Source: CAKUFA01 sp963646285 (GTDB lineage: Bacteria; Bacillota; Clostridia; Christensenellales; Aristaeellaceae). From it: a DNA stretch of 6,746 nucleotides. The notes below the pieces were generated by a model. It was given only the letters and a program-made list of their open reading frames with translations, did no database searches and was not told where the DNA came from. The stretch lies in contig CAVIWF010000078.1 in assembly GCA_963646285.1 (NCBI GenBank), positions 1 through 6,746 of the forward strand, read 5' to 3'. Made by a program: the position numbers and the translations under genes. How positions within the stretch are numbered: position 1 is the stretch's first letter; each line of letters begins with the position of its first letter. Below, piece by piece: positions 6,691 through 6,746 of the stretch.

Positions 6691-6719
6691 ATTGTACCAC
6701 AAAACTGAAGTTTTGAATA
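6691..6719 (-). promoter_or_regulatory. Extended -10 promoter of the rimO-pgsA-cinA operon
   Basis: On the minus strand TACAAT (6691-6696; 5 of 6 to TATAAT) is preceded by TGG (6697-6699), giving TGnTACAAT, an extended -10. The best -35 at 17-base spacing is TATTCA (6714-6719), only about 3 of 6, which is acceptable for an extended -10 promoter. Transcription would start near 6684, leaving about 49 bases of leader before the rimO ATG. Confidence 0.6.
6700..6715. repeat. 16-bp dyad within the rimO promoter spacer
   Basis: CAAAACT (6700-6706) and AGTTTTG (6709-6715) form a perfect 7-bp inverted repeat around a central GA. It lies between the predicted -35 and the TGG of the extended -10, a position where a dimeric repressor or activator could bind. 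It lies upstream of the predicted transcription start, so it is unlikely to act as an RNA hairpin for rimO. It may also serve the divergent gene that seems to start at 6741. An operator role is inferred from position and symmetry only. Confidence 0.45.
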
Positions 6720-6740
6720 GCAGGCGGGAGGAAGGATTTC

Positions 6741-6746
6741 ATGTGC
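6741..6746 (+). CDS. Possible start of a divergent gene (only two codons visible)
   Basis: GGGAGGAAGG (6726-6735) is a strong ribosome binding site 5 bases before ATG TGC at 6741-6746, at the very edge of the window. It lies 105 bases from the rimO start in divergent orientation. Nothing can be said about the product. I could not identify a convincing plus-strand promoter in 6660-6720. The call rests only on the ribosome binding site and start codon, so a chance match in this purine-rich stretch is possible. Confidence 0.35.

Noticed and set aside
1..6746. CRISPR array, insertion sequence, attachment site or phage genes
   Set aside because: There are no regularly spaced repeats, no transposase or integrase frames and no long terminal inverted repeats. 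All long stretches are accounted for by housekeeping or acyltransferase genes.

Overview
The window looks like a chromosomal segment of a moderately GC-rich Bacillota, most likely a gut-type clostridium (Clostridia/Oscillospirales-like; a negativicute is not excluded). The clues are the rimO-pgsA-cinA gene order, strong AGGAGG-type ribosome binding sites, compact intergenic regions and simple intrinsic terminators. The taxonomic guess is inference, since no rRNA or other decisive marker is present.

Layout. At the left edge (1-675, + strand) is the 3' part of an aldo/keto reductase gene whose N-terminus lies outside the window. It converges on a two-gene minus-strand operon: an MBOAT membrane O-acyltransferase (3366 down to 1972) followed after 13 bases by a membrane-anchored, DHHW/AlgX-like SGNH-type protein (1958 down to 846). 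The pair resembles the AlgI plus AlgX/AlgJ machinery that moves acyl (usually acetyl) groups across the membrane and onto an extracellular glycan. Between the two convergent units (676-845) sit two hairpins, one with a T-tract for each strand, in crossed order.

The right half is a housekeeping operon on the minus strand: rimO (6635 to 5319), pgsA (5322 to 4786, overlapping rimO by ATGA) and cinA (4764 to 3517, 21 bases after pgsA). It ends in a clean intrinsic terminator (3467-3505). A promoter with an extended -10 is visible upstream of rimO at about 6691-6719, with a 16-bp dyad directly beside the -10. A second, well-formed promoter (3423-3451) lies between the cinA terminator and the acyltransferase operon, and it decides the MBOAT start in favour of a GTG at 3366. 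At the extreme right a strong ribosome binding site and an ATG at 6741 suggest a divergent plus-strand gene, of which only two codons are visible.

Function. The right operon combines ribosomal protein S12 methylthiolation (RimO), the committed step of phosphatidylglycerol synthesis (PgsA) and nucleotide/NMN repair (CinA). The acyltransferase pair probably decorates a cell-surface polysaccharide that is encoded elsewhere. No mobile element, CRISPR array, tRNA or rRNA was seen, and I did not find a convincing novel system. The points most worth checking are the orphan acylation cassette, the crossed terminators and the promoter dyad. No gene-free stretch exceeds about 170 bases.
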